Shown here: piece after piece, positions 7,202-15,715 of the stretch
How the letters are laid out: the number at the start of each line of letters is the position of its first letter
Position numbering within the stretch: the stretch's first letter is position 1
Assembly: GCF_042676145.1 (NCBI RefSeq)
Contig: NZ_JBHTJW010000005.1
Location: 1 to 27,545, forward strand
Source: Methylophilus glucosoxydans
GTDB taxonomy: Bacteria; Pseudomonadota; Gammaproteobacteria; Burkholderiales; Methylophilaceae
Reading direction: 5' to 3'
Length of the DNA stretch: 27,545 bases
Notes under the pieces: model-generated
Seen by the model: the letters and a program-made list of their open reading frames with translations, nothing else
Told to the model about the DNA's origin: nothing
Database searches by the model: none
Translations under genes and position numbers: made by a program

Positions 7202-9346
7202 TTATCTTGCCTTACCCACTTTGCCCGCACGCAATGCTGCAGTCACGTCTTCTTTACTGCCATCTGCAACCACTTGGCCAGAGTCAATGACGATCAACCG
7301 ATCCGCCAGCTCCAGCATCGCGTTGCGGTGACTAATCACGACCAGCGTTTTTCCGGCAATGGCTTCGCCAATCCTGCGCTTAACGCTTTCTTCGCCTGAA
7401 TGATCCATGGCACTGGTCGGCTCATCGAGCAACACAATTTGCGGATGAGTCACAAACGCACGTGCAATCCCCACCCCCTGGCGCTGACCACCAGACAGCG
7501 TATCGCCACGCTCGCCGATTTCAAGATCAAAGCCTTTGGGGTGCGCATTGACAAACTCGGCAATCCCCCCCACCTGAGCCGCTTGCAAGACTGATTGATC
7601 ATCGGCATGCGGGTCACGCAACGTGATGTTGTCACGTAGTGAGCCAAAAAACAGGTGATTATCCTGCTGCACATAGCCAATGCTGCGACGTAATTCGGCC
7701 GGATCGATTTGACGCGCGTCGATGCCATCAATCAGAATCGCGCCCTCGGTTGGCTGGTACAAGCCCAGAATCAGCTTGTTGATTGTCGTCTTGCCAGAGC
7801 CCATCCGTCCGATCAGCCCAACATGCTCACCCGCTTGAATCCTGAAAGACACCCGCTGCAAGGCAAACTCATCCGAACCAGGATATTTAAAGGAGACATT
7901 CTTAAACTCGATTTCGCCTCTGAACGCGGGGCGCGAGAGAAAATTCATGCCTTTGCTACGCTCAACCGGCTTGCCCATAATGTCATCCAGCGATTTCAGG
8001 GAAGTCGCCGCAGTGTGGTACTGGGTAAACAGATTGGCAATTTGTGAAATCGGCGCCAGGGCACGGCTGGTCAACTGCGAACAAGCAATCAAGCCACCCA
8101 TCGTCAAATCGCCATTTGAGATCAGGTAAACACCCAGAATAATGATGGCGACACTAATGATCTGCTGTAAAGCGTAAGTGCCGTTGGTAATCGATGAAGA
8201 CAGCAGTTTAATCTTGCTGCCAACCTCTGACAGAAACAGCGCACTCTTCTCCCACTTGCCTTGCATCTGCCCTTCCACGCCCATGGATTTTACTGTCTCC
8301 AGCCCCACCAGACTTTCAATCAGTGTGGCATTGCGCTGTGCGCTGGCACGGTACATGGTTTCAGACAGGTCATGCAGTTTGGTTTGCACGCTCAACGAGT
8401 AGATCAGCACAATGGCACCGCCAATCACAGCAGGTAACACCATCAACGGACTGATCCAGGCAATCACCACCAGAAAAATAATCCCGAACGGCAGGTCGAT
8501 CAACGTCACCACGGTGGCTGAAGTAATAAAGTCGCGCACACTTTCAAACGAACGCAGATTGGAAGCAAACGAGCCAACGGAATTCGGTCTGGCTTCATAC
8601 CGCGTGCCCAGGACCTTTTCCATAATCTGTGCACTGAGTTTCACATCAATACGCGCACTGGCCCAATCCAGAAAATAGGTACGCATTGAACGTAACAGCA
8701 AATCCCCCAGCACAATCAGCGCTACGCCTAAGCCAAGCACCCACAAAGTCTCAACAGCCTTGTTGGGTACCACGCGGTCATAGACGTTCATTGTGAACAA
8801 CGGCATGGCCAGCGCAAATAGATTAATCAGCAATGCGGCAATCATCACATCGCGGTAAATCGCGCGGTTTTCGGCCAGCGTGCCCCAGAACCAGTGCCGG
8901 ACTTTGATACGGCCCACCTCAGGCGTACGTGCATCAAAAATGAAATTTTGCCGGGTAATCAAGGCATAGCCGGTATATTGCGCAGCCAAATCCGCCAGAC
9001 TGATGGTGACCGGTTCAGAAGACAGCTCCGGGAAAATAACCTGGGCAAAATGCTGCGACTGATCAACCTGAATCAACTGGCAGGCCCGGTCATTGTTCAA
9101 CAGCAACGTGACATCCACCTGCGGTTGCAGCAATGTTGGAATGGCCGCTTGCTTGACCGTCACATCCAGTTGCAAACGCTCCGCAGAACGTTTGAATAAT
9201 TCGGGGTTTAATTTGCCATTCTGCAACGGCAAGCCTGAAATCAGGGCGTCGCGTGTAGTGGCCAACCGGTTATGGCGGCAAATATAAAGGAGGCACTCCA
9301 GCAGAGCGTCTTTCTCGGTTTTATTGAAGTATGGCGTCGTTTCCAT
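7202..9346 (-). CDS. lapB: Type I secretion ABC transporter (LapB-like permease/ATPase)
   Basis: A 714-residue ABC exporter. Residues 1 to about 130 resemble the C39-like domain of LapB/HlyB transporters without an evident catalytic Cys, so it probably docks substrate rather than cutting it. A six-helix membrane domain follows (about 160-450; for example VMIAALLINLFALAMPLF and VVTLIDLPFGIIFLVVIAW). The nucleotide-binding domain has Walker A GRMGSGKTT (about 511-519), signature LSGGQRQ (about 614), Walker B IVLLDEPTS (about 636) and the H-loop His in SHR. ATP hydrolysis drives one-step export of the LapA adhesin. It lies 135 bases downstream of lapD, with a hairpin in the gap, so it may have its own promoter; no clear ribosome site is visible at the ATG. 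Confidence 0.94.
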   Translation of the reverse strand: METTPYFNKTEKDALLECLLYICRHNRLATTRDALISGLPLQNGKLNPELFKRSAERLQLDVTVKQAAIPTLLQPQVDVTLLLNNDRACQLIQVDQSQHFAQVIFPELSSEPVTISLADLAAQYTGYALITRQNFIFDARTPEVGRIKVRHWFWGTLAENRAIYRDVMIAALLINLFALAMPLFTMNVYDRVVPNKAVETLWVLGLGVALIVLGDLLLRSMRTYFLDWASARIDVKLSAQIMEKVLGTRYEARPNSVGSFASNLRSFESVRDFITSATVVTLIDLPFGIIFLVVIAWISPLMVLPAVIGGAIVLIYSLSVQTKLHDLSETMYRASAQRNATLIESLVGLETVKSMGVEGQMQGKWEKSALFLSEVGSKIKLLSSSITNGTYALQQIISVAIIILGVYLISNGDLTMGGLIACSQLTSRALAPISQIANLFTQYHTAATSLKSLDDIMGKPVERSKGMNFLSRPAFRGEIEFKNVSFKYPGSDEFALQRVSFRIQAGEHVGLIGRMGSGKTTINKLILGLYQPTEGAILIDGIDARQIDPAELRRSIGYVQQDNHLFFGSLRDNITLRDPHADDQSVLQAAQVGGIAEFVNAHPKGFDLEIGERGDTLSGGQRQGVGIARAFVTHPQIVLLDEPTSAMDHSGEESVKRRIGEAIAGKTLVVISHRNAMLELADRLIVIDSGQVVADGSKEDVTAALRAGKVGKAR

Positions 9347-9430
9347 GGCAGATGACTTATTATTATCCTTGTCCGAGTGATATCAGCGACTGATTAGCAA
9401 GATTGATTGTATGGTGTTTTAATTGATATC

Positions 9431-9462
9431 AAAACGGGGAGTATATGGCATAACCCCGTTGA
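9431..9462 (-). terminator. Hairpin after lapD, possible terminator
   Basis: On the minus strand AACGGGG and CCCCGTT form a 7-base stem around a 14-base loop, followed by TTTTG, about 20 bases past the lapD stop. The T-run is short and the loop long, so termination is probably partial. It could set lapB expression apart from lapG-lapD. Confidence 0.4.
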
Positions 9463-9481
9463 ATTACAAAAATTGACCGTA

Positions 9482-11410
9482 TCAGAGCTCGCCAAACGAG
9501 AGGCTTTCCTGTACGTAGGGGCCGGTCACCGCCTCTATCCCCACCGCATTCAAACTATCCAGCTCCTGCTGATCCTGTACCCCCTCGGCAATCGGGACGA
9601 TACCCATGGTGCGCACCATCATGCAGAGGCCGCGCATCAGTGATTGCTGTTGTGGCCGCAAATGAATATCGCGGATTAGAGATGCGTCAAACTTGATATA
9701 GTCCAGTCCCAGTTCGTGTAAGTCACCTAACTGCGCCAAGCGGGTGGCGACATGTTCCATCCCGACCATGCAACCCAGCGACTTGACCAGATGCACAAAC
9801 TCCCTGAACTTAATAAAGTCACTAAACGCCGCTTCTTCTGCTACCTCAAAACTCAACCTGGCAGGTTGATTCACGGACAGGATCAAGGCCTGCAGCTTGT
9901 CACGGTAATCATCACTACGCATTGCCGCTGCCGAGACATTCACACTTAAATTGGCGTTGCTCTTGGCCAGCATATCGACGGCATACTCCAACGCAAGACC
10001 ATCCAGCGTTTTGATCATATCGAGCTGGCTGGCCCAATCAATAAAGGCCCCCGCTGCCAGCCATTGATCGCCTTCATCAATATGCAAGCGCAAGGGGCAT
10101 TCGTAGTGGAACAATTGTTGATGCCGCTGCATCACCGGATAGCAGGCGAGCTTGATTTGCTTTTGCTCAATTGCCTGCAGGAACTGCTGCTTCCACTGGT
10201 TCAGATAATTTTTTCTTGAGGTGACGATGCTATTGGCATTCATGACGCGCATCGGCAAGGCGGCCTGATCCTCAGCCAGGTCAAGAATAAATTGCATGAC
10301 GCGGTAGATATCGGCAAAGTCGTCGCCTTTTTTGGTTTTGGTATGCGTCACGACAAACTGGAATTGCAGCATCTGCTGCGCGGCATTGAGTTTTTCCAGC
10401 ACCAGTTTGAGCTCGGTCGCCACGGCGAAATCATCGACAGGCTGGCGACTGAAAATCCCGAAAACGCCCCCTGCCAGTCGGCCGCAAACCACATCAGGAT
10501 AATGTGCCATCTGCTGCAACAGCGCATCGCCGATTTTTTTGATCAGCTGGTTGGTCACACTGTAGCCCATTTGCCGGTCGATGTCGGACAGGTTACGCAT
10601 TTGTACCAGAATCAGCATACCCTCGACAAAACTGTCATTCTTGAGTGCCACCGATGCCGTGTTGGTGAAATGTGACTGGTTCATGAGACCGGTCACTTCG
10701 TCATAGTTGATTTGCTGGTTAAAAGTATTCAAGCGCTCGGACTCTGCCGTCACCATAGACTTGACGCGCTCGGACAAGGTGTTCATGGTGCGCACCAGCT
10801 TCTTGAACTCTTCCGTCTCCGGCTCGGCAATTGTAATGTATTTACGCTCACCCAAGGCTTCTGCCTGCCCAATGACTTCATCCAGTGGCCGCAAGATTTT
10901 CTTGAGCCATACGCCAGAAATCGCATAGCTCAACAAGGCAACCAGCAGTGTCCACAGCAAGGCATGACGAGACGTTTCCCACAGCTGGTCATACGCCAGC
11001 GACGGCTCGCTTTCCATGATCAGGGTGCCATATTGCTGCCAACCGGACTGAATATTGGCAACGCCGGGTTGGATCTCAATTGACAATAAAGACTGGAACC
11101 AGCTTGGGGCCTCTGAATGGGGCGCACGATTCACGCGTTCTATCATGGTCTTGTTGTCAGGCGACACAATCGCAATGCGGCGATAGTGCCCCATGTCAAA
11201 CTGGGCGCTGACGATCAGCTCAACCGTGACATTGTCTTTTTGAATATTGGAAAGTGTAATGGCCAGCCCGTTGGCATTATCGTTATTTTTTTTCTGTAGC
11301 TGCTCCGCCATATAACGGTGGTCATTATAGACCCCCAGAAACAGACATCCGGCGGCCACCATCAAAATGATGGCCGAAATTGCAATACGTATTTGTTTGA
11401 TTAATGACAT
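9482..11410 (-). CDS. lapD: LapD-like c-di-GMP effector with degenerate GGDEF and EAL domains
   Basis: A 642-residue inner-membrane protein starting MSLIKQ, as LapD proteins do. TM1 is at about 8-27 and a periplasmic domain at 28-147 contains QSGW124QQYG, the loop Trp that inserts into LapG in the known LapD-LapG complex. TM2 (148-168) leads to a HAMP helix. The GGDEF domain has AGGVF in place of GGDEF (about 309-316), and the EAL domain has ECPLRL for ExLxR (about 435). Both lack canonical catalytic motifs, as expected for a receptor rather than an enzyme. Known LapD binds c-di-GMP in its EAL domain and signals outward to hold the protease LapG. lapG lies 118 bases upstream on the same strand. 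AGAGGG upstream of the ATG is a plausible ribosome site. Confidence 0.92.
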   Translation of the reverse strand: MSLIKQIRIAISAIILMVAAGCLFLGVYNDHRYMAEQLQKKNNDNANGLAITLSNIQKDNVTVELIVSAQFDMGHYRRIAIVSPDNKTMIERVNRAPHSEAPSWFQSLLSIEIQPGVANIQSGWQQYGTLIMESEPSLAYDQLWETSRHALLWTLLVALLSYAISGVWLKKILRPLDEVIGQAEALGERKYITIAEPETEEFKKLVRTMNTLSERVKSMVTAESERLNTFNQQINYDEVTGLMNQSHFTNTASVALKNDSFVEGMLILVQMRNLSDIDRQMGYSVTNQLIKKIGDALLQQMAHYPDVVCGRLAGGVFGIFSRQPVDDFAVATELKLVLEKLNAAQQMLQFQFVVTHTKTKKGDDFADIYRVMQFILDLAEDQAALPMRVMNANSIVTSRKNYLNQWKQQFLQAIEQKQIKLACYPVMQRHQQLFHYECPLRLHIDEGDQWLAAGAFIDWASQLDMIKTLDGLALEYAVDMLAKSNANLSVNVSAAAMRSDDYRDKLQALILSVNQPARLSFEVAEEAAFSDFIKFREFVHLVKSLGCMVGMEHVATRLAQLGDLHELGLDYIKFDASLIRDIHLRPQQQSLMRGLCMMVRTMGIVPIAEGVQDQQELDSLNAVGIEAVTGPYVQESLSFGEL

Positions 11411-11528
11411 CAGAAAGCCCTCTTACTTTCCTGGGGGGAGATTGGCAGCTGCCCGGTCCTTGTGCAGACTCTATGTGCAAGCCTAGCATCCTCACCCCAT
11501 AATAACCATAGCTCTAACCATTTTTCCA

Positions 11529-12200
11529 TCATTCCAATCCGTCCTGTCGCATCCGCGTCAACACATCTCGCCATTTTGAGATGTTGGTTGGCGAGCCCGC
11601 ACGTACCGTCGGGTTATTCGCCACAAACAAACCCTTGTCGTTAAAACTGAAGACAGGCGCCAGGTCGCCCCGGCGCGAAGCCGGTAGCAATTCAAAATTG
11701 AGGTTATCCAGAATCAGTGGGTCGCTGTTAGGCGTGGCATAGTAAGCCAGCACCATGTGCGGGCGGATTGAGCCGCTAGGCATGCGTGCCCGAACATACG
11801 TGAGACGTAATTTATCCTGTGAAATACCCAGTTTCTTGAGCAAAATATATTTGACAATACTGAAGTCCTCGCAGTCCCCCGCCCCCTTGCCCAAGGTTTC
11901 GAGCGGGCTGGCCCAGTAATCCTCCATGCCCCACAGCGTATAGTCGTCCACAAACAGCACGTGCTGATTGGTAAAATCATTGACCATGCCGACCTTGGTC
12001 ATTTCGCCGGAGCCGGCAATCTGCGCAAACAGCTCATTCAGACGCATGACATTCTGATAAGCCTCTTCGCCGTAACGCTGGCGGACTTTCTCCAGCATCG
12101 CCAGCACATAATCATCCGCCTGGATCTGCGACCATAGCAGGCTGATTGCCAGGCATAGGCCTGTCAATACTCTGGCAAAGGTGGATGGCGTCAATTTCAT
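11529..12200 (-). CDS. lapG: LapG-like periplasmic cysteine protease (transglutaminase-like)
   Basis: The 223-residue product has a signal peptide ending around SQIQA and the papain/transglutaminase-like fold of bacterial LapG proteases. The triad is visible: C110 in GAGDCEDF, H148 in RPHMVLAYY and D165 in LILDNLN. The acidic residues beside the Cys (D109, E111) fit the known calcium site. It should cut LapA at its N-terminal PAAG site when LapD releases it. I chose ATG 12200 because the signal peptide begins there. A longer frame from TTG at 12260 would add 20 residues with no secretion character. It is the first gene of the minus-strand lap cluster and divergent from purB. Confidence 0.92.
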   Translation of the reverse strand: MKLTPSTFARVLTGLCLAISLLWSQIQADDYVLAMLEKVRQRYGEEAYQNVMRLNELFAQIAGSGEMTKVGMVNDFTNQHVLFVDDYTLWGMEDYWASPLETLGKGAGDCEDFSIVKYILLKKLGISQDKLRLTYVRARMPSGSIRPHMVLAYYATPNSDPLILDNLNFELLPASRRGDLAPVFSFNDKGLFVANNPTVRAGSPTNISKWRDVLTRMRQDGLE

Positions 12201-12301
12201 GTCAGTTAAGGTTTTACAGGCAACGATTATGTCACGATGAAAAGAGACACAATTTAACAAACAAAATGGTTTTCATCGACAACTTCCGCGCGGTCTCATA
12301 C

Positions 12302-12361
12302 ACCCAATCACTCAAACATGACAGAGACAACAAAGACAAGTATGGACGGATTGGGTAAAAT
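12302..12361 (+). promoter_or_regulatory. Candidate purB promoter with flanking inverted repeat
   Basis: TAAAAT at 12356-12361 is a good -10, with AAGACA at 12333-12338 (17-base spacing) as a weak -35. This places a start near 12368, about 27 bases before the purB ATG. ACCCAATC (12302-12309) and GATTGGGT (12349-12356) are 8-base inverted arms that bracket the promoter. The region is the 194-base divergent spacer between lapG and purB. Confidence 0.35.
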
Positions 12362-12394
12362 GCTGGTTTTTCGCATCTATTAAATTGTTTAACC

Positions 12395-13768
12395 ATGACG
12401 TCACTCACCACGCTCAACGCACTCTCGCCGCTAGATGGCCGCTATCAATCAAAACTTGACCCCTTGCGTCCTTATTTCAGCGAGTATGCCCTGATCAAAT
12501 ATCGCGCGATGGTAGAGGTCGCCTGGTTAAAAGCGCTAAGTGCCGCCCCTGAGCTGGCTGAAATCGCGCCATTCAGCCCGACGACCATAGACGAACTGAA
12601 TGCTGCGATTGCCGCATTCAGCGAAGCGGATGCCATGCAGGTCAAAGCCATCGAAGTACGTACCAATCACGATGTGAAAGCGCTGGAATACTGGCTCAAA
12701 GAGAAGTTTGACGGCAATCCTGAAATCAAGAAAGCCAGTGAATTTATCCATTTTGCCTGTACCTCAGAAGACATCAACAACCTGTCTCACGCCCTGATGC
12801 TGAAATCTGCGCGTGAAGCCGTCATGCAGCCTAACCTGCAGGCAGTCATTGCCCGCCTGACTGAGTTGGCGCAAGCGCTGGCTGAGCAACCGATGTTGTC
12901 CCGTACGCATGGTCAAACGGCCAGCCCTACCACCATGGGCAAAGAGCTGGCGAACGTGGTTTATCGCCTGCAACGCCAGTTCAAACAACTGCAAGCCAAC
13001 GAAATTTTGGGCAAGATCAACGGTGCCGTGGGTAACTTCAATGCCCACTTGTCTGCCTACCCTGATTTTGACTGGGAAAGCTTTGCCAAACGCTTTGTCG
13101 AGTCTCTGGGCCTGACGTACAACCCGCTGACCATCCAGATCGAGCCGCATGATTACATGGCTGAGATTTACGACACGCTGGCACGGATCAATACCATCCT
13201 GATTGACTTGAACCGCGACATCTGGGGCTATATCTCGGTCGGCTATTTCAAGCAAAAAGTTAAAGCGGGCGAAATTGGCTCCTCGACCATGCCACACAAG
13301 GTCAACCCGATTGATTTTGAAAACTCTGAAGGCAACCTGGGCCTTGCTAACGCGATTTTGCGTCACCTGGCCGAGAAACTGCCTATCTCACGCTGGCAGC
13401 GTGACCTGACCGACTCTACCGTGTTGCGTAATATGGGCGTGGCCTTTGGTTACACGCTACTGGGGTATGATTCCTGCCTGCGCGGCCTGAATAAGCTGGA
13501 AATCAATCCGCAGCGCCTGCTGGAAGACCTGGACAATAGCTGGGAAGTGCTGGCCGAGCCGATTCAAACTGTAATGCGCCGTTATGGCATTGAAAATCCT
13601 TATGAGCAACTCAAAGAGCTGACACGCGGTAAAGGCGGCATTAACAAACAATCGCTGCATGCTTTTATCGAGACCCTGCCTATCCCGGCCGAAGCCAAGC
13701 AGGCATTGCTGGCAATGACCCCTGCAACTTATACCGGCAAGGCCAGTCAACTGGTTAAACATATTTAA
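12395..13768 (+). CDS. purB: Adenylosuccinate lyase
   Basis: A 457-residue member of the fumarase/aspartase superfamily, matching the E. coli-type PurB length (456). It catalyses two fumarate-releasing steps in purine synthesis: SAICAR to AICAR and adenylosuccinate to AMP. Visible hallmarks are the N-terminal LSPLDGRY, RTHGQTAS with the catalytic acid/base H172, TSEDINN, and the flexible signature loop GSSTMPHKVNP (295-305) bearing the catalytic Ser. The first ATG fits the family start. There is no strong ribosome site. tamA follows after 12 bases on the same strand. Confidence 0.97.
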   Translation: MTSLTTLNALSPLDGRYQSKLDPLRPYFSEYALIKYRAMVEVAWLKALSAAPELAEIAPFSPTTIDELNAAIAAFSEADAMQVKAIEVRTNHDVKALEYWLKEKFDGNPEIKKASEFIHFACTSEDINNLSHALMLKSAREAVMQPNLQAVIARLTELAQALAEQPMLSRTHGQTASPTTMGKELANVVYRLQRQFKQLQANEILGKINGAVGNFNAHLSAYPDFDWESFAKRFVESLGLTYNPLTIQIEPHDYMAEIYDTLARINTILIDLNRDIWGYISVGYFKQKVKAGEIGSSTMPHKVNPIDFENSEGNLGLANAILRHLAEKLPISRWQRDLTDSTVLRNMGVAFGYTLLGYDSCLRGLNKLEINPQRLLEDLDNSWEVLAEPIQTVMRRYGIENPYEQLKELTRGKGGINKQSLHAFIETLPIPAEAKQALLAMTPATYTGKASQLVKHI

Positions 13769-13780
13769 ATCGCCGTTGAT

Positions 13781-15715
13781 TTGACCAGGGAACTCTTAGC
13801 GTACTTCATTCAACCATTTTTATTCAGGACATCTGCCCCGCAGCCGCTCTGGCGGCCTGGGCAGATTTCCTTGTTTCACCGTTTCATACAGCTCTGCTTC
13901 ATTACCCCTCTGTGCCTGCTGAAAAACCGCTTGCGCGGCTTGATCAAATACGTTTTTCTTCTTATCCCACTGTTATCGGCTTTGCCAGCGATTGCCGAAG
14001 AACCCTTATGGTTTGAGGTGCAAACCGACAATCGCTACCGCACGCGTTTTTTTATCAGCGGCAATCCGTTACCGGCGCAGCAGTCCAAGCTGCGTGAGTT
14101 GCTGCAAAAGCACTTGAGCATTCATGAGGCGATGTCCAACCCGCGCATGAATGCGAGCGAGTGGCAGCGGCTGATCCAGAAAACCCCGCAGGAAATCAGC
14201 GACTTGCTCGCTACTGAAGGCTACTTTAAGACCCAAACCACCCTACGCCGGCCAGACGCGACACAAGCCGAATTCCACCTCATGTTGCCGCCACCAGCCA
14301 CCGTCAAGCAGGTCAACGTCAGCATCTCGGGGGAAGTGAAACAGCCTGCCTACCAGGCTACACTCGAGGCCGCGCAAAAAAGCTGGCCCTTACCGGTGAA
14401 CAGCATCTTCACGCAAGCGGCCTGGACCAGCGCCAAGCGCGATATCCTTGCCGCTTTGCTAAGGGATCAATTTCCCAACGCAAAACTGACGCGCTCACAA
14501 GCCCTGGTCGATCCGGCAACCCAGGCTGTCGTGATTGAAATCGCGGTAGATTCTGGCCCGGCAGTTAAGGTGGGGCACGTGCTCATCCAGGGCTTCCAAC
14601 ATTACCCAGAATCCCTGCTCAGACCGCTGATTACACTCAAAAGCGGGGCGCCCTACCGCCAGGAGGATCTGCTCACTTTACAGAACAGTTTTATGAGCAC
14701 GGGCAAATTTAGAGCGGTCGATGTCATTGCCAAAACCGATCAACTCAACCCGGACCGGTCTGCCGACATCACGGTGACGGTCACCGAACTCGAGCAATAT
14801 TCCATGCGTATCGGCACCGGCGCCAGTACCAATACCGGGGCCAGAGTAGTATTCAATTACACCAACCGCAACCTGTTTGACCGCGGACTATTGTGGGACA
14901 GTAGCGTAAGGCTTGAACAACGCTTACAGGCTGTGACCTCCAACATTACCTTTCTGATGGATGAGCAGGGCTATCGCGACAGCATTCAAAACAACCTGAT
15001 CCGTACCGCTGTAGAAGGCCAGGTCACCACCGCCATTCAAAATGGCGTGCGCCGCTATTGGGGGCAGCCGACAAGCATAGAACAATTTGTCGGCGCCAAC
15101 CTGTTGTATGAGTTTTTGACTGTAGACGGCGAAAACTCTCAGTTCAATAAAGCCGCAACCGTCACCTATGGCTTTAATATGCGCAGACTCAACAATGCGC
15201 TGGCACCCACTAAAGGCTGGATTTTCAATACACAATTCCAGCTGGCCCCATTAGACAAACTGTCAGATGGTCGTTTTTTGCAATCGCAGGCCAGGTTACA
15301 GGCGTTTTACCCGTTGACGGAGTCTACCCAGTGGCTGGGCCGCATTGAAGTGGGCAGTATTACTGGCTCAGGCAGGGTGCCAGCGACTTATTTGTTCCGC
15401 GCCGGTGGCGACCAGTCGGTGCGAGGCTATGCCTTTCAGTCTTTAGGTGTGAAAGAGGCCGACGCCATTGTAGGCGGCCGCGTGCTGCTCACGGGCAGCA
15501 GTGAAATCGTGCAATGGCTCACCACCTCTTGGGGTGCTGCCGTGTTTGTCGATTTCGGCAATGCGGCCAACAGCTGGAAAGACTACGAACCTGTACTGGG
15601 CTATGGCCTGGGGGCCCGCTGGCGTAGCCCGATTGGCCCGGTCGGGGTGGATATTGCCCGTGGTCAGGAGACCGGTGAATACCGCCTGCATTTTAACCTG
15701 GGAGTGAATTTCTAA
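13781..15715 (+). CDS. tamA: TamA, BamA-family outer-membrane assembly protein
   Basis: The product has N-terminal POTRA-type repeats (about 75-330; for example VLIQGFQHYPESLLRPLITLK and APYRQEDL) and a C-terminal Omp85 beta-barrel with the conserved FRAGGDQSVRGY motif and a terminal aromatic strand (YRLHFNLGVNF). With TamB it forms the translocation and assembly module for autotransporters and other outer-membrane proteins. Start choice is poor: there is no in-frame ATG before residue 118. The longest frame begins at TTG 13781, but a compact signal peptide (LIKYVFLLIPLLSALPAIA) begins near TTG 13931 or 13940, so the true start is probably one of these. It is joined to tamB by a TAATG overlap. 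Confidence 0.9.
   Translation: MTRELLAYFIQPFLFRTSAPQPLWRPGQISLFHRFIQLCFITPLCLLKNRLRGLIKYVFLLIPLLSALPAIAEEPLWFEVQTDNRYRTRFFISGNPLPAQQSKLRELLQKHLSIHEAMSNPRMNASEWQRLIQKTPQEISDLLATEGYFKTQTTLRRPDATQAEFHLMLPPPATVKQVNVSISGEVKQPAYQATLEAAQKSWPLPVNSIFTQAAWTSAKRDILAALLRDQFPNAKLTRSQALVDPATQAVVIEIAVDSGPAVKVGHVLIQGFQHYPESLLRPLITLKSGAPYRQEDLLTLQNSFMSTGKFRAVDVIAKTDQLNPDRSADITVTVTELEQYSMRIGTGASTNTGARVVFNYTNRNLFDRGLLWDSSVRLEQRLQAVTSNITFLMDEQGYRDSIQNNLIRTAVEGQVTTAIQNGVRRYWGQPTSIEQFVGANLLYEFLTVDGENSQFNKAATVTYGFNMRRLNNALAPTKGWIFNTQFQLAPLDKLSDGRFLQSQARLQAFYPLTESTQWLGRIEVGSITGSGRVPATYLFRAGGDQSVRGYAFQSLGVKEADAIVGGRVLLTGSSEIVQWLTTSWGAAVFVDFGNAANSWKDYEPVLGYGLGARWRSPIGPVGVDIARGQETGEYRLHFNLGVNF

Noticed and set aside
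11411..11528. c-di-GMP riboswitch in the leader of lapD
   Set aside because: I found no recognisable conserved core of GEMM-type riboswitches in the 118-base gap.
12764..13366. A 200-residue minus-strand frame
   Set aside because: Antisense to well-conserved purB, with no ribosome site and no recognisable domain.
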